Source: Bicyclus anynana (lineage: Eukaryota; Arthropoda; Insecta; Lepidoptera; Nymphalidae). From it: a stretch of DNA of 64,000 nucleotides. Location: positions 7,637,068-7,701,067 of the forward strand of contig NC_069108.1 of the NCBI RefSeq assembly GCF_947172395.1, written 5' to 3'. The notes beneath the pieces were generated by a model. It worked only from the letters and a program-made list of their open reading frames with translations. It ran no database searches and had not been told where the DNA came from. Below, piece by piece: positions 26,410 to 41,400 of this stretch (position 1 is the first letter of the stretch; every line of letters begins with the position of its first letter). The translations under genes were made by a program, and so were the position numbers.

Positions 26410-29400
26410 ATACATACAGCCAAACGTAGAACCTCCTCCTTTTTGGAAGTCGGTTAAAAAGGGAGTGATTCTTGAGACGGCGCGTATTGTGCGGAGGTTC
26501 CTCACTCTGGAGCCCTGACCACCGGTTGCTTGGACACTCAAATGTCTCGCAGCGGGAGGGATGATTTTTTTTAAAGGACTAATTCTTCTACTATATAAAA
26601 ATAAGTCGGGTTTTCATTCCTGACGCTATAACTCCAGAACGCACGAATCGATTTCCACGGTTTTGCATTCGTTGGAAAGGTCTCGGGCTCAGGAAGAAAA
26701 TTCTACACAAAAGCGGGAATTCTTTTTTTCACATACAGCGTCATCTCTGATACATAGCGTGTACTACAAACCAATATTGTAGGAATAGGGTAGGGGTAGA
26801 GTAGGGGAAGGGTAGGGGTGTAGTAGGGGTAGGGTAGGGGTAGTTGAAAATTTACATCGAGTTCCACGCGAACGAAGTCGCGGGCGTCCGCTAGTGAGAG
26901 GATAAAAATGAATTTTACCTTGACTTCATTGGCCCCATTCTATTCCAGGCGAGAAGTTGGTGCGCGAAGGGCACTTCATGTCGCAGGAGGTGGAGACGCG
27001 CATCTCCACGCTGAGGGCTCGGCACGGCACGCTGGCGGGCGTGTGGGCGGCGCGCGCACGGATCTATGAACACCACCTCGACGCGCTGCTGTTCCTGAGG
27101 GACGCTGACGCGCTCGACCAATGGATCACTAGCAGGTATTTAAAAAAAACTGCCATTATATTACTGAGACGGGCAGCGTGACGTCAGGAATGTGTATTCA
27201 GCAATGAAAATCTTCGTATAGTTCCAACAAAGTGTATTATCACCAACAAAGATCGCGCTCGACTGACTACCAGACGACAAAATAATTACCGACTATGACT
27301 CAAACAGTTTTACAATTCAAAATGGTTTCTGTATCTTACAACTACTTTTTAATTAAACAGTTTTACGGCTTAGTCTAACATTATGAAATTAATATCATTA
27401 TAATATTTAAATTAATTATAAAATGTAAATAGTTTACTTTAATCTGAGTTTAAATAATAAAGCTAAAGATAGAATCTTTAGGTTTTGTCAAATCAGTATC
27501 TTATAAACGAAAAACTAATCATGACATTGAAGAATTATTATCAGCAAATAACAGACAATGTTTATAATAACATATAGATAGTTTAGTATATTTATAGTTT
27601 GTTAGATGGAACTCGTAGGCCCTCGTAACAATTAATCCATTAATTAAAAACAGACGAAAATTTATATATTGATTTATTTATTTAGCTATCATCCGCGAAA
27701 AGCCGACGAACCCATGCGACAACGTCACCCAGGTCCAACAAAATACTTTCTACGTACATTTCACCCCGAAACCGGAGCATCCTCAGGAGATGTTGACTCT
27801 ACAACGTGCTATTGAAAAGCCCAGTATTCAAAAGACGGAAATTTATTTTTAAATAGGAGGATTAATAGATTAGATGATCATGATTAACTATCATCATCAT
27901 CATCATATCAGCCGATGGAGTCCACTGCAGGACATAGGCCTTTTGTAGGGACTTCCAAACATCACGATACTGAGCCACCTGCATCCAGCGAATGTCTGCG
28001 ACTCGCTTGATGTCGTCAGTCCACCTGGTGGGGGGTCGGCCAACACTGCGCTTACTAGTGCGGGGTCGCCCTTCCAGCACTTTGGGACCCCAACGTCCAT
28101 CGGCTCTTCGAACTATGTGCCCCGCCCATTGCCACTTCAGCTTCGCAACTCGTTGAGCTATGTCGGTGACTTTGGTTCTTCTGCGGATCTCCTCATTTCT
28201 GATTCGATCACGCAGAGATACTCCTAACATAGCTCGTTCCATCGCCCGCTGTGTGACTCTGAGCCTTCTTATGAGGCCCATAGTTAGCGACCAAGTCTCG
28301 GAACCATAGGTCAACACGCACTGTTCGAAGACTTTTGTCTTCAGGCAAACTATAATTACTTTTATTTATTTTGGTGCCCGTTAAGACCAGTCCAGCTCAC
28401 TTCCAGTTCAGTTTCAAGGCATATTTCAATGCGTCAGTTAATTTTGTCTTCTGTCTTTGCTTATTACTATGTCATCATCATTATCAGCCCATTTTCGACT
28501 CACTGCTGAGCTTGGGTCTTCTCTCAGAATGAGAGGGAATACCGCGCTGTTCCAATACAGATTGGCAGACTTCACACACGCAGAGAATTAAGAAAATTCT
28601 CTGGTATGCAGGTTTCCTCACAATGTTTTTCCTTCACCGTTTGAGACACGTGATATTTAATTTCTTAAAATGCACACAACTGAAAAGTTTTACTACATTT
28701 TTCTTAAATTAAGTATGCTTCTTGAGTGAATAACAATTGACTTCATCAATATCAACCCATATTCGGCTCACTGCTGAGCTCTAGTCTTCTCTCAGAATAA
28801 GAGAGGTTAACGTTTGAGACACTTGATATTTAATTTCTTAAAATGCACACAACTGAAAAGTTTTACTACGTATTTTTCTTAAATTAAGTATGCTCCTTGA
28901 GCTTATCGACCTCGAAACCCCCAGGGTCCCGCTGGTGCGTGACGGCAAGTACGGCGAGAGCCTCTCGCAGACGGAGGAGCTGATCAACCGGCACCGCGAC
29001 CTGGAGGAGACCATCGACGCACAGAGAGACAAATTCCTGGCGCTCAGGAGGATCACCCTCGTGAGTTGAACCATCCCTACCTTCACCGTTACCTTCAGAA
29101 GCAGATAATTCAATCAGAGACAATGGTTTATTTCCTTTTTTTATTGACAAAGAACAAGCTCACCTATCCCAATAGCTATTCAAATAATGGTGACAAGAAT
29201 GCTGACTGCATTTCCGCTTTGGTTCTTTGCGCAAAAATTTAACTAGACCTTTTGTAACCAATCGAGGGAATCTGACGCGACGAAACAATAGTACGCACGA
29301 CTCCATGGCCTTTGAATCTCTACGGCTATAGGAATAAATATATGTAACTGGATCAGAGAGGAAAAGGAGATGGTCCATTTCAGATCCACTCTTGTACCCC

Positions 29401-32400
29401 GTATCATTAAAATTTAAAAAATACAAGGATTTTATTAACATTTATTAAAGTAAATAAATCTAACTAAATAAAAAGAAATAAATAAAATAAAAACCCATGT
29501 TTTTGAGTTATATCAAGATGGCGCCCATAGAGCAACTATGACATGACAATTGACAGCAAACGTCAAATCGATTACTGCATTGAAAACGTCATCTATCCGC
29601 CATTATTACCCTTAATAATGTTGCATTTCTTAGGAGATAATGAATATTATTTCGAAATAATAAAAGTAAATTCGTAGATTTATTTGTATAATCAAAAATA
29701 GTTAAAAATATATCTTCTTTTATTTACGCTAGGGTACAATGACTGATCCTGGGCTCCATACAATTTTGGACCATCTTCTTTAAGTCAAAAAGTTCACTTA
29801 CTAGCAGATGCCCCGCGGTTTCATCCGCATAGTTCCCGTTCCTATGGGAATACGGGGACAAAATACAGTGTATGACACTCGCAAATAAAGTATTTGCAAC
29901 AATAGTAAAGATTTACTTAATTAACTGTAACTTTACCAGATCGAGAAGTCATTCCAAGAGCAGAGGGACGAAGAGGAAGCGGCTCGCAGGAAACACGCAG
30001 AGCGTCAAGAACAAGAGCGACTGCAGCAAGTGAAGAGGAGAGAAATGGAGAGGATCACAGAAGAAAGGAGAAGAGAGACTGAGCTGCAAGACCAGCAGCA
30101 ACAGCAACTGCAGGGGATGCAGGTTTGAATATACTCGTACTAAGCTCTTAGACCTCTTTAATCCGGCCCTATCGGAAAATCCGTTCTTAGTGGATATCTA
30201 CTAACTATAAACTACCTACCTGCCAAATTTTAGCTTTGTACATTTACGGTTTTTGAGATTTCGTGATAATTAACCTTTCGCATTTATACATATATTAAGA
30301 TAAGCAAAGTTTTTTTTTTAAAAAAGATTTACATGCCATCATGGACGTTTTGTAGAACTATAAGATAAGAGATATCTTACCATGTACCGGTAGATGGCGT
30401 TATTAGATAACTTTGAAACAATCCCTTTTCGTTCACATCAAGAACCTGTGCGATGCAGTTATGCCTGAGGCTCAGAGATGGCGCTTTGTATTTTTATTTT
30501 TGAAAGAAGTTTCACTTCAGTGGTCTACACTTTACAATATTTTTTACATCAATGTTTTAACCGAATTTAAAAAAGGAGGACGTGCTATATGTTTTTCTTT
30601 TTTATGTTTGTTACCTTAAAACTTCGTCATTTATAAACCAATATTAAAAAATGTTTTTTTTTGATTTGTTTAAAACAGGATACTTCCAGAATGGTTCCAT
30701 TTAATTTTTACGAAAATCGGTTTAGTAATTAATTAAAATAACAGAAATAAGTGAACGAAATTGCCCATACTGTTGACTTTACAGTCACTAAAAACGGAAA
30801 AATTAAATCTCTATGTATAAATCTTCTTTCTTAATAAATATTGTAATAAGTATAAGTATAAATCTTTACGTCATAATCTTTAGTTATACCTGAGGCTCAT
30901 AGATGGCGTTTTGTTGTTTATTTTTGATAGAAGTTTTACTTCAGTCGCGTGGTCTAAAGCTCTTTTATTTCTATTTTTTTTTATTCAAAGTTTTTAGGAC
31001 ATCTGTGAATTTGGAAGGTCAGACCATAACTCCAAGTGCTTCCAGGTGGAACGCCAGCTCAGCACCGGCGCCAGCACCATGACGACGGCGCCGTCAGAAG
31101 AGAATCTTGCGCCGGCGCCGCAGTTCGAGCGACTGCCCAAGCCCGAGACCAATGTCAAACGCGCCGAGAGCATGAGCGTGAGTGTTGATACGGTTCTTTA
31201 GTCTTCATCATCTTCATCATTGTCAGCTGATGGACGTCCATTGCTGGACCTCCAAACCCAACGGTCTCGTCAGCATCCAGCGGCTCCCTGCAACCCGCTT
31301 GATATCCTCAGTCAATGGGGTCGCCATTCCAGCACCTTGGGATCCCAACGTACATCGGCTTTTCGAATTATGTGCCGCTCATTCCCATAAACTTGGCGAC
31401 TCGCTGAGCTATGTCAGTGACTTTGGTTCGTGTGTATCTCCTCATTTCTGATTCGATCATGCAGAGAAAGTTCAAGCTCGCTCCATCGCCCACTGAGTGA
31501 GTTTGAGCCTTCTAGTAAGGCCCATAGTTAGCGACCAAGTCTCGGATCCGTAGGTCATCACTGGCAATCGAAGACTTTAATTTTAAGTGTTCGATTTTAT
31601 ATATTACTAGCGGACCTGGTCAAGCTCCGCTTTGACTTATGTGCAATTCTTCAATATCCCTACTGCTACCCCTACCCTACCTCTACCCTACGTCTAACGA
31701 TCGTTATGATCTAAATGTATGGGTTATTTTTATGGTTTTCCCTGCAATTATTCTAATTTTTCTCACCTTTTAAACCGTCCCTATACCACGAACATTTTAA
31801 GACTAAGATGAGATAAATCCGTTCTGCTGTTCGCGAGTTTTAGCGAAACTAACGAACAACAATTAATTTTTATATAATACTAGCGGACGCCCGCGACTTC
31901 GTCCGCTTGGAACTTGATGTAAACTTTCAACTACCTTCACCCTACCCCTACCCTACCCCTACCCTACCCTACCCCGTGTTCTAATTATTATTAGTATGAA
32001 CTTTATACAATAACAATAAAGCTCCTATTGACTACGTTTTAGTTAGAAAACATTTGCATGGGAAAAAGAAAAGAGTTAATTTTCCCTACCCTACCCTACA
32101 CCTATCCCTGCCCTATCCCTACCCTACCCCTGAATTCATTTGTTCCAAAAAATGTGATAAATAAAACATGACATAACTTGACATTTTCTAAAGGTTGTGA
32201 AAACTCCAAAACGCACCCCGTCGTTCACGACGCGTCGCCGCACGCAGAGCTTCCGCAGACATCGGAGACCGGACGAGCTGCCACCTGTCGAAATTGAAGG
32301 TAAACTTTGTCTTACTTACTTCCTTACTTCCTTCGACACTACAATCCTTTGTGGGTCTTGGCCTCCTCTACCACTTTTCTCCATCCATTTCTATTCCTTG

Positions 32401-35400
32401 CATTTCTTTCCCACGCAGCTAATTTTTCCATTTTTTGCAAGTCCTCTTTAACACAATCTAGCCATCTTTTTTTAGGTCTTCCTTTTAATCTTTTTACCTG
32501 TGGCCTCCATTTTGTCATCACTTAAGGCCCTCTAGTATTTGGCATCCTCTCTACGTGTCCTAGCCACTGAAGACGTTGGGCTTTACAATGTCGCACTGTT
32601 GTTTGCTAATTCGTGGTTCATTCATGTAGGTACTTAGGTAAACTTTGTCTATGTCTAGTTAATTATTGTCTATGTCAAATGTCACTTATTCATTATTAAT
32701 AAATTGTAGATTTTAATGAATACATACAATACATGGATGTATTCTTTGATTTTTTAAATACACAAATCAAAACATCTCATAAACCCCACTAGCTAACAAA
32801 GTCAAATAAAGACTGAAAATATTCTATAAAAAAAAGGTTTAAAAAGTTTTGTTGCTGTCCAAAGAGCTTTATTTGGGTACAAAAATACCATTATAGAAAG
32901 TGGTTGGTCTTCTTTGATAGTTTAATCTATTAACTGCCCTCGGGCACGTCGCCAATAAATGTTCTGTAGATTTTCGTCAGCCCTCCCGAAGGCCGAGTCA
33001 AGCAAATGAATAAAAACTGTATTTTGATAATGATAGAGTTTAGTTTTGTTTGAACAACTTTTGTCTATAGACAAGCAGAATATTTTTTCTATTTATTGCA
33101 CAGACTAATTATTTTTTTTAACACAAAAATGAAACCGATTTCAAAAACGTGTTCAGTTTTTTGCTTTTAACACAAAATTACTAAACTTAAAAAAATGTTA
33201 AAATGGCACCAATCTGGAAGTGTACTCTTTCAAACTCAAAGCCTCAACAGCTCAACAGCAAGAGTGGTCGGACTCATCACCGAGGGGTGGTGGTTCGATC
33301 CCCACCCCGTTGGTCTATTGTCGTACCCACTCCTAGCACAGTCTTTGTCGACTAGTAGGAGCGGAATGGAAATATTGGTCATATTATAAAAAAAATGGCA
33401 AATATTCTTTTTAAAAAAAAAACTAAAGAATAATTTTCAAAATTGGTCAATAAAAGTTTTGAGGTCGTCGTTATCAACCCATATTCGGCTTACTGCTGAG
33501 CTCGAGTCTCCTCTTGGAATGAGAGGGGGTTAGGCCAATAGTCCACCACGCTGGCCCAATGCGGATTGGCAGACTTCACACACGCAGAGAATTAAGAAAA
33601 TTTCTGGTGTGCAGGTTTCCTCACGATGTTTTCCTTCACCGTTTGAGACACGTGATATTTAATTTCTTAAAATGCACACAACTGTAAAGTTGGAGATGCA
33701 TGCCCTCGACCGGATCCGAACCCACACCCTCCAGAATCAGAGGCAGAGGGCTATCACAGCTCATTAAATAATCAGCTAAAGGATGGTTGTCCATGCGTCA
33801 GGTTACCTGGAGCGCAAGCAGGAGGCGGGGTGCGGCGGCAAGCGCGCGACGGTGCGCTCGTGGCGCGCGTACTACTCCGTGCTGTGCGGGCAGCTGCTGT
33901 GCTTCTTCCGCGACGAGCAGGACTTCGCCAGCTCGAAGGCCGCCGCCCCACCGGTCGCCATTCTGAATGTGAGTAAACCTCAGACCAACTATTGTATAGG
34001 ACTATGTATATTGTATAAGCTTCCAATGGGATATTTGTGTTTTACTCCAAAGATTTTGAACGTATGTATATACAACCTATTGCCATTGTTGACTGTCTTG
34101 TGTCGTGTGCAGGCGCGCTGCGAGATTTCAAAAATAGAATCCTAAGCTTCTAATGGTATATTATGGTACTATCCAATGAAGTTTTATTCCAAAGATTTTG
34201 AACGTATTTTCGCTCCTGCAGGCGCGCTGCGAGGTTTTAAATATAGAATCCTAAGCTTCCAATGGTATGTTTGTGTTTTACTCCGAAGATTTTGAACGTA
34301 TGTGTATACCACACATACAAAGGCATGGTTCTTTGCCTCTATAGCCATTGTTGACTGTGTGTGTCGCTCCTGCAGGCGCGCTGCGAGGTTTTAAATATAG
34401 AATCCTAAGCTTCCAATGGTATGTTTGTGTTTTACCCCGAAGATTTTGAACGTATGTGTATACCACACATACAAAGGCATGGTTCTTTGCCTCTATAGCC
34501 ATTGTTGACTGTGTGTGTCGCTCCTGCAGGCGCGCTGCGAGGTTTTAAATATAGAATCCTAAGCTTCCAATGGTATGTTTGTGTTTTACCCCGAAGATTT
34601 TGAACGTATGTGTATACCACACATACAAAGGCATGGTGCTTTGCCTCTGTTGCCATTGTCATTGGAATTAGAAAATGGAGATGCATCGCACTCAAATTCA
34701 CGAACAAAATTGTTGTCTGTTTTTGAGGGGGACGAGGTAAACTGACACAAAAATATTTAACACCATTAAAAATATTCTATGTCCATATACTACACAAAAC
34801 TATAAATTTGACTCGCAATACACACACGCGTAATTTTTACACAGACTAACAAACACATTGCTTAGCCTATCCACAGATTAAATACATAGAATATTCGATT
34901 ACTGATCGATGTTTGGCTGTTTCGTCAAAAGAATCGATTCTTTTTATAAATTGTTTTTATTAGAAATTTGATAAAATTTAAGTTTAAATACTTTGAAATG
35001 AAACGTACTCCATCTTTTACTAAATTACAAGTTTTTGGCCGTTTTTTATGCCATTTAACTACACAAACATTTTAGGGAGCTCTTTACACGACGAAAATGA
35101 TTACAACAATGAAGCATCGATTCTATAGCAACAGTTTTTATAAACGCGTTAGATCATAGATTTTTGATCTTTGCCAGAGGGGTAACGGTTAGCGGGCAGG
35201 TCCTGTTATTTAAATGGTCTAAGGCCATTGTTGACTGTCTGTGTCTGTCTGTGTGCGCAGGCGCGCTGCGAGCCCGCGGGCGACTACACGAAGCGCGCGC
35301 ACGTGTTCCGGCTGGCGTGCGCGGACGGCGCCGAGTTCCTGTTCGCGGCCGGCACGCGCGCGCTCATGGCCGACTGGGTGGCCAAGCTGCGCTTCCACGC

Positions 35401-38400
35401 CGCGCTGCCGCCGCAGCTGCAGCTCACGCCCTACAGCGCGCCGCCGCCCGCCGACTCGCCCACCGCCGACCTGCGCCGCCGGCTCAGGTAACACTCGCCC
35501 ACCGCCGACCTGCGCCGCCGGCTCAGGTAACACTCGCCCACCGCCGACCTGCGCCGCCGGCTCAGGTAACACTCGCCCACCGCCGACCTGCGCCGCCGGC
35601 TCAGGTAACACTCGCCCACCGCCGACCTGCGCCGCCGGCTCAGGTAACACTCGCCCACCGCCGACCTGCGCTGCCGGCTCAGGTAACACTCGCCCACCGC
35701 CGACCTGCGCCGCCGGCTCAGGTAACACTCGCCCACCGCCGACCTGCGCCGCCGGCTCAGGTAACACTCGTCCACCGCCGACCTGCGCCGCCGGCTCAGG
35801 TAACACTCGCCCACCGCCGACCTGCGCCGCCGGCTCAGGTAACACTCGCCCACCGCCGACCTGCGCCGCCGGCTCAGGTAACGTGTGTTCGTGGCCACTG
35901 GTGGCCAAGCTTTCACGCTACTGAATGACCCTCCAAGTCGAGATCCCATCAGAAAAGACGCCCTTAGAGATTCGTTAATAGGGAATGCGGAGTCGCAAGC
36001 GGCCGGAGAGATTGCTTATAATCTGCGACTATAGAGATAGTAGCTTAGAGTGGCACAAGCTGGTATACGTGATATATAAATAAAAAAAAAGTTACTCTTA
36101 AACGAGCACTAGCGAGTTGTGCGACGGAGACACCGGCGAGTTTAAGCGAGGTCCCAATATGCGCTGATTGGCCAGCGAGGGAGTTATAGTGGTAAGCCCC
36201 ACATAACCTTGTCCCCCAGTAAGTCGGGGTATCTCAGAAAGTTATTTCTCTCCCCCCTCCCTCCCCCCGTAACAAAAAAAAGTCGTCGTTCTACCAATAT
36301 CTTCAGTTTCTGCCTTCGGGTCCGTCAGGCTTTCATCCGTTCATGACTTCTGCGCTCGCCTAAAACACGCAATGACGCCGCTCAAATCGTATTAAGGAGC
36401 CCGGAGCACTTCTATAATCAGAAAAAAAACGCACACTTATGTCTGACTGGGTCACGCTCTACAGATCGCTGTGTTCTTTGTCCTACCTCTACGTTATCGT
36501 AGGGAGACATGACTTCATCATCATCATCATTATCAGCTGATGGACGTCCACTGGACACTTGCACGGACCTCCAAGCACAACAACCAGCGGCTTCCTGCAA
36601 CCCGCTTGATGTCCTCGGTCCACCTAACGAGGGACCACCAACACATGACTCAAAAAAAATCCTGCTTTAAATAAACCTATGTCTTCATCACCAGGAACGC
36701 GTCATCATCATCGTCGAACGCGTCGTCGCCGGAGCCGCAACGCCGCACGCGGACGCAGGCGGAGATCCTCCAAGAGCACCGCAACAGTCAGCGCGCGTCC
36801 GCGACGCCGGACCGCGCGTCCGCTGCGTCCGAGCGAGCGTCCGCGACCCCCGAGCGAGCGTCCGCCGCGTCCAGTCAGCTCGGCTCGTCTCCCGACAAGA
36901 GTCAACGCACGTCCGTCGAGAGGAACATCGGTGAGTTCGCCGTCTTTAACAACACATGCTGACGCCGCGCGGCTTCACCTGCGTGGTTCCCGTGCCTGTA
37001 GAAATACGGGGATAATATAGGCCCATAGCCTTCCTTGATAAATGCGCTATCTAATACTGAAAGAATTTTTCAAATCGGACCAGGAGTTCCTGAGATTAGC
37101 GCATTCAATCAAACAAACAAACTCTTCAGCTTTGTAATATTAGTATAGCTCAAATTCAGCTCACTATTCAGCACGAGTCTACTCTCAGGTTCGTCCACCA
37201 ATGCGGATTGGCAGACTTCACACACGCAGAGAATTAAGAAAATTCTTTTGTATGCAGGTTTCCTCACGTGTGTTCCTTCACCGTTTGAGATACGCATCTT
37301 ATAATAAAAGGAGGCACAATCAATTTCACTTAAAAACTAGCCAAATTTGCTTTGACAGTTTTATAATTGTTGGTAAAAAAAATTATATATAGAGGCTTTT
37401 AAAATAATCCAATATTCAATAAAAACCCAAATTCAGAGCAACTTCAACCTTAAGGGTTGAGTTTAAGGTTGAATTTGCAAATGCGACTACCTGAATTGAG
37501 TGCTAAGAAGTCATTGAGTGGGGACGTTTTTTGGTCACTGATTGTGCATCCACTTTTAATAGGAGATCGATGGAGACACGTGATATTTAATTTCTTAAAA
37601 TGCTCACAATTGAAAAGTTGGAGGTGCATGCCCAAATGGACTATTCAACACGAAAATAATTTTTCAATTCGAAACAGTTTCTGAGACTGCATTCAAACAA
37701 TCAAATTCCAGCTATATTTCGAAAAGACAGATGTATCTCAACAAATCTGCTGAAATAACCAAACAAAAAATTTATCGATATTAGCATAGATTTTATTTAA
37801 AGATACAATTTGTACCACTGGCGTGTATATGACAACAAAGAGTGGAGCTCTGTATCTATAGTTAAAAGACTTGAATCAAATGTTTCCTTCTAGAATCTTC
37901 TGTTTTACCATCTCTACCGCCACGGCAGCCTCCGCCAGTCGCAGAAGATGGTACTGATGTTATCCTAAGGTATGCCTTTTTATTTTCGAAGTAAATGTAT
38001 TACGATAAACTTAATTACTTACGTCCAAACAAATTAAGCGAATAGTACTTGTAGAGCTTACTGTGCCGTGGGAGACTAACATTCCGAAGGACCACAGCAT
38101 AAAAGTGAATATATATTATGAACTAACAAATGAACTAACTAAAAATGGCTATGTAGTTAGTCTGTACGCCGTAGAAGTAGGTGCGAGAGGATTACCAGCA
38201 AAATCTCTCTATAACTTGCTTAAAGACCTTGGCCTCTCTAGAAGTGCAGCTAGTTCTATATTAGAACGAGTATTCAAAGCTGCTCTAATAGGATCTTACC
38301 AAATTTGGCGGCAGGGAGAACAACACGAGCAGAGAACGGGGAGTGTTGATCGATTGTCAAGGAATTCCTTAACCCTACATCCAGTAGTCACAAGTCAGGG

Positions 38401-41400
38401 ACTCTGCTCGGAGTTCTTCTCTACCACGCGATGGACCCGGCACCCGCACGGTGAATCCATGGAATGCTAAGATATTTGTCTCTATTTAAGATATATGCTG
38501 CTATTTACAGCAGTGGGGTCATCTACTCCCGAGAGTGTCCGATCCGTATGGGCCTCGAGGCTTGGCCTCCTTGACCGAATAAGGCACGGGGGAACTTAGT
38601 CCCTCAGTGATTTCCACCAGCCCCTTTCAAGGTTAAAGCATCTTAGCCAAGTCGAGTAATCCATTCCTCGCTACCCAGTGATAGGGCGGTGTGCTGGTAG
38701 CAAATCTTGATGTTTTATTTTACTGTATTTTTGTAAAAATCAATGTACTTACCTATTTAGTTTTAATTTTGTTAATGTAAACTATTATTAATTGTCTTAA
38801 TTAATAATAGCCTGGTATACTTAAATTGAGTATCTTACATTACGAATTGATACAGTTTTTACGGTCGAAACTGAAACCGAATTTCATATTCAGCCTCAGT
38901 TTATGCCCCAGATTCGAAACTACTCCCTCCGAATGAAAGGCAGAGGTCATATCCACTGGGCTACCACAGCTTAAGCTAGTGCGTACCCTGGTTAAGAACC
39001 TGGTGCGCGCCTCTGCTCATGATGAATATAACTTTTGCAGAAACTCTGAACAGTCTTCGCATACGTGGGGTCGCACAAGGTTCTCCAATGGACGGGACAT
39101 CAACTCAGAGTTTATCAAGTCACAGAGAGAGGGTAAGTCGAGAAAAACAACATATGTAGTACATCATCATTATGAACCTATATTCGGCTCACTGCTGAGC
39201 TCGAGTCTCCTCTCAGAATGAGAGGGGTTAGGCCAATAGTCCACCACGCTGGCCCAATGCGGATTGCTAGACTTCACACACGCAGAGAATTAAGAAAATT
39301 CTCAGGTAAGCAGGTTTCCTCACGATGTTTTTCCTTCACCGTTTGAGACACGTGATATTTAATTTCTTAAAATGCACACAACTGACAAGTTGGAGATGTC
39401 TGTCTGTCTGTCTGTCTGTCTGTCTGCTATTGAATTGAAATTAACATCATGTAATTATAATCCCTTGTAGCTGTAAAAAAATCAACTTACTAAGTTAACG
39501 TAAAATATATACGACCTCTTTGTCAGATGTTTCGACACTATCAAGGGATTCAGGTACGGAACCCTTGGTGGACGAGTCCGACTTGCACATGTCCCGTTTT
39601 TTTTTTATTATGCATATCTCTCAAGCTTCTTGTGACGTAAGAAAGCTTTCCTGTGTCGTTCGTATGACTTTCGTTACGTTTTATACTTTACCGTAGACAG
39701 AAAAGTAAATAGACAAGCTATTCGTTGTGTTTAAGTCAAAAGACAATAATTTTGATATACCAGTACAAATACACTTTTATATACGTTATATAATAGTTTA
39801 AAGTAACTGGTTAATTATTTATTTTTTGATTTTTTAATAACATTACGTTTATCTTGCTTTTTTTAATGAAAACGCTGTTAACGCTAAAATCATTGCCTTT
39901 GATAGTGTGGCCTTTATGCTACTGCGAACTTGACCTTAGTTCCCAATTAGTTCTAAATAACTTCATTTACATTTTCAAATACATACATTTACAGATTAGT
40001 ATAAAAAAGATGAAATTAAATATTAACAGACACTCCGCTACCAAAATTCAAATCATTCGTTTTTTTTTCGATACTTCCTTGATCCTGCAAAATTAAGATA
40101 TCCTGCAGTCAAGATCACATTTATGTAAATTCAGTAATTTACACTTTAAACAGATCTATCTTTCAAACTTTCTTGGACCGTCGGTCTATTTATTTCTCTG
40201 TCTACGTAATTTGTTGTATTTATTTATACATTAATTTATCTATTTACAGATTTATTTAGAAATATGATATAATATATTTATTGTAATATTTCGTTCGATA
40301 TCAATTGTTATTTGACTAATTAGCTTTATAAAAACTTGGAAACAGAAATTGGGGCACCGCCCTTGCCTCTAATGGAACCTCCGGATAGACCACCAACTAT
40401 TCCCGAACGTGCGCCCATTATACCAGACAGAAACTACAACATACCGGAAAGGGGCCCCACCATACCAGAAAGGGGCCCCAACATACCAGAAAGGGGCCCC
40501 AACATACCAGAAAGGGGCCCCAACGTACTCGACAGGGGTATAACAGATAGAAGTAACAACAATGACAGAAGCTCCTCAGAAAGATCAGACAGGGGTGACA
40601 AATCTGTGACAGCCCTGGTGAACAGTTACCAGCAGAGGATGTCGAAGAGTTACCATGAGAAGGAGGCCAGGAGTTCTGCTACCACTGGCTGGCAGGGCTA
40701 TGAGAGGCAGAACAATAACTGGCAAGGCGAGGGCACTTCGCATTTCTACACAGCGAGCGATCTCGGTCAGTTGATTGAATGGGCCATGTATTTGACACGT
40801 TCGCTGCGGTACGAGGTCAATTGACCTTGTACGCCTGGTGTGTTCAAGAGTTACGAGGTCGATGGACCTCGTACCGAACTACTTGAAGTTTTAATATGAG
40901 TTCAATAAGTAGTTTTGAGCTAAATCCCTACAATAGCCAGACTTGTATGAAAGCCGATAATTTGTCAGACAAATTGTCTATGGCCCAATGCTCCTAACAT
41001 TTAGTAGAAAATCCGTATTAGAAATGACCTTCACCCACCTGTTTATTGGAAAAAAATGAAAAAACCGTACCGGTCAACATTAGAACCTCCTCCTTTTTCA
41101 AATCGGTTAACAAAAAGTATTTCAAATTTTGTACGTTAAAAAATATATTGCGAGCAGGTTACCTAAAATTCTGGCCAACAGTTATTAACTATCATTAACA
41201 TAATACGATATGGAGATGCATCGTATTCAAATTCTCCAATAAAATTGCCTCTGTTTTTTTGAGGGGGACAAGGAAAACTCACACATCGAAAAAATTTAAC
41301 ACCAATAAAGATATCCTGTCTCCTTACACTACACACAACTATAAAGGAGAATGGCGAGGTTGCATGTATTTAGGGACTAGCAGATAGAAGTAGCGTACAT

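Noticed and set aside
35164..35949. Long open frames on both strands (up to 254 codons) over the 39-bp array
   Set aside because: The 39-bp period is a multiple of three, so several frames stay open by repetition. The real reading frame stops at TAA after the first donor.
39527..39700. Longer version of exon 33 running past 39553
   Set aside because: The frame stays open but no good donor follows, and only the donor at 39554 matches the phase of exon 34 with a near-consensus site.
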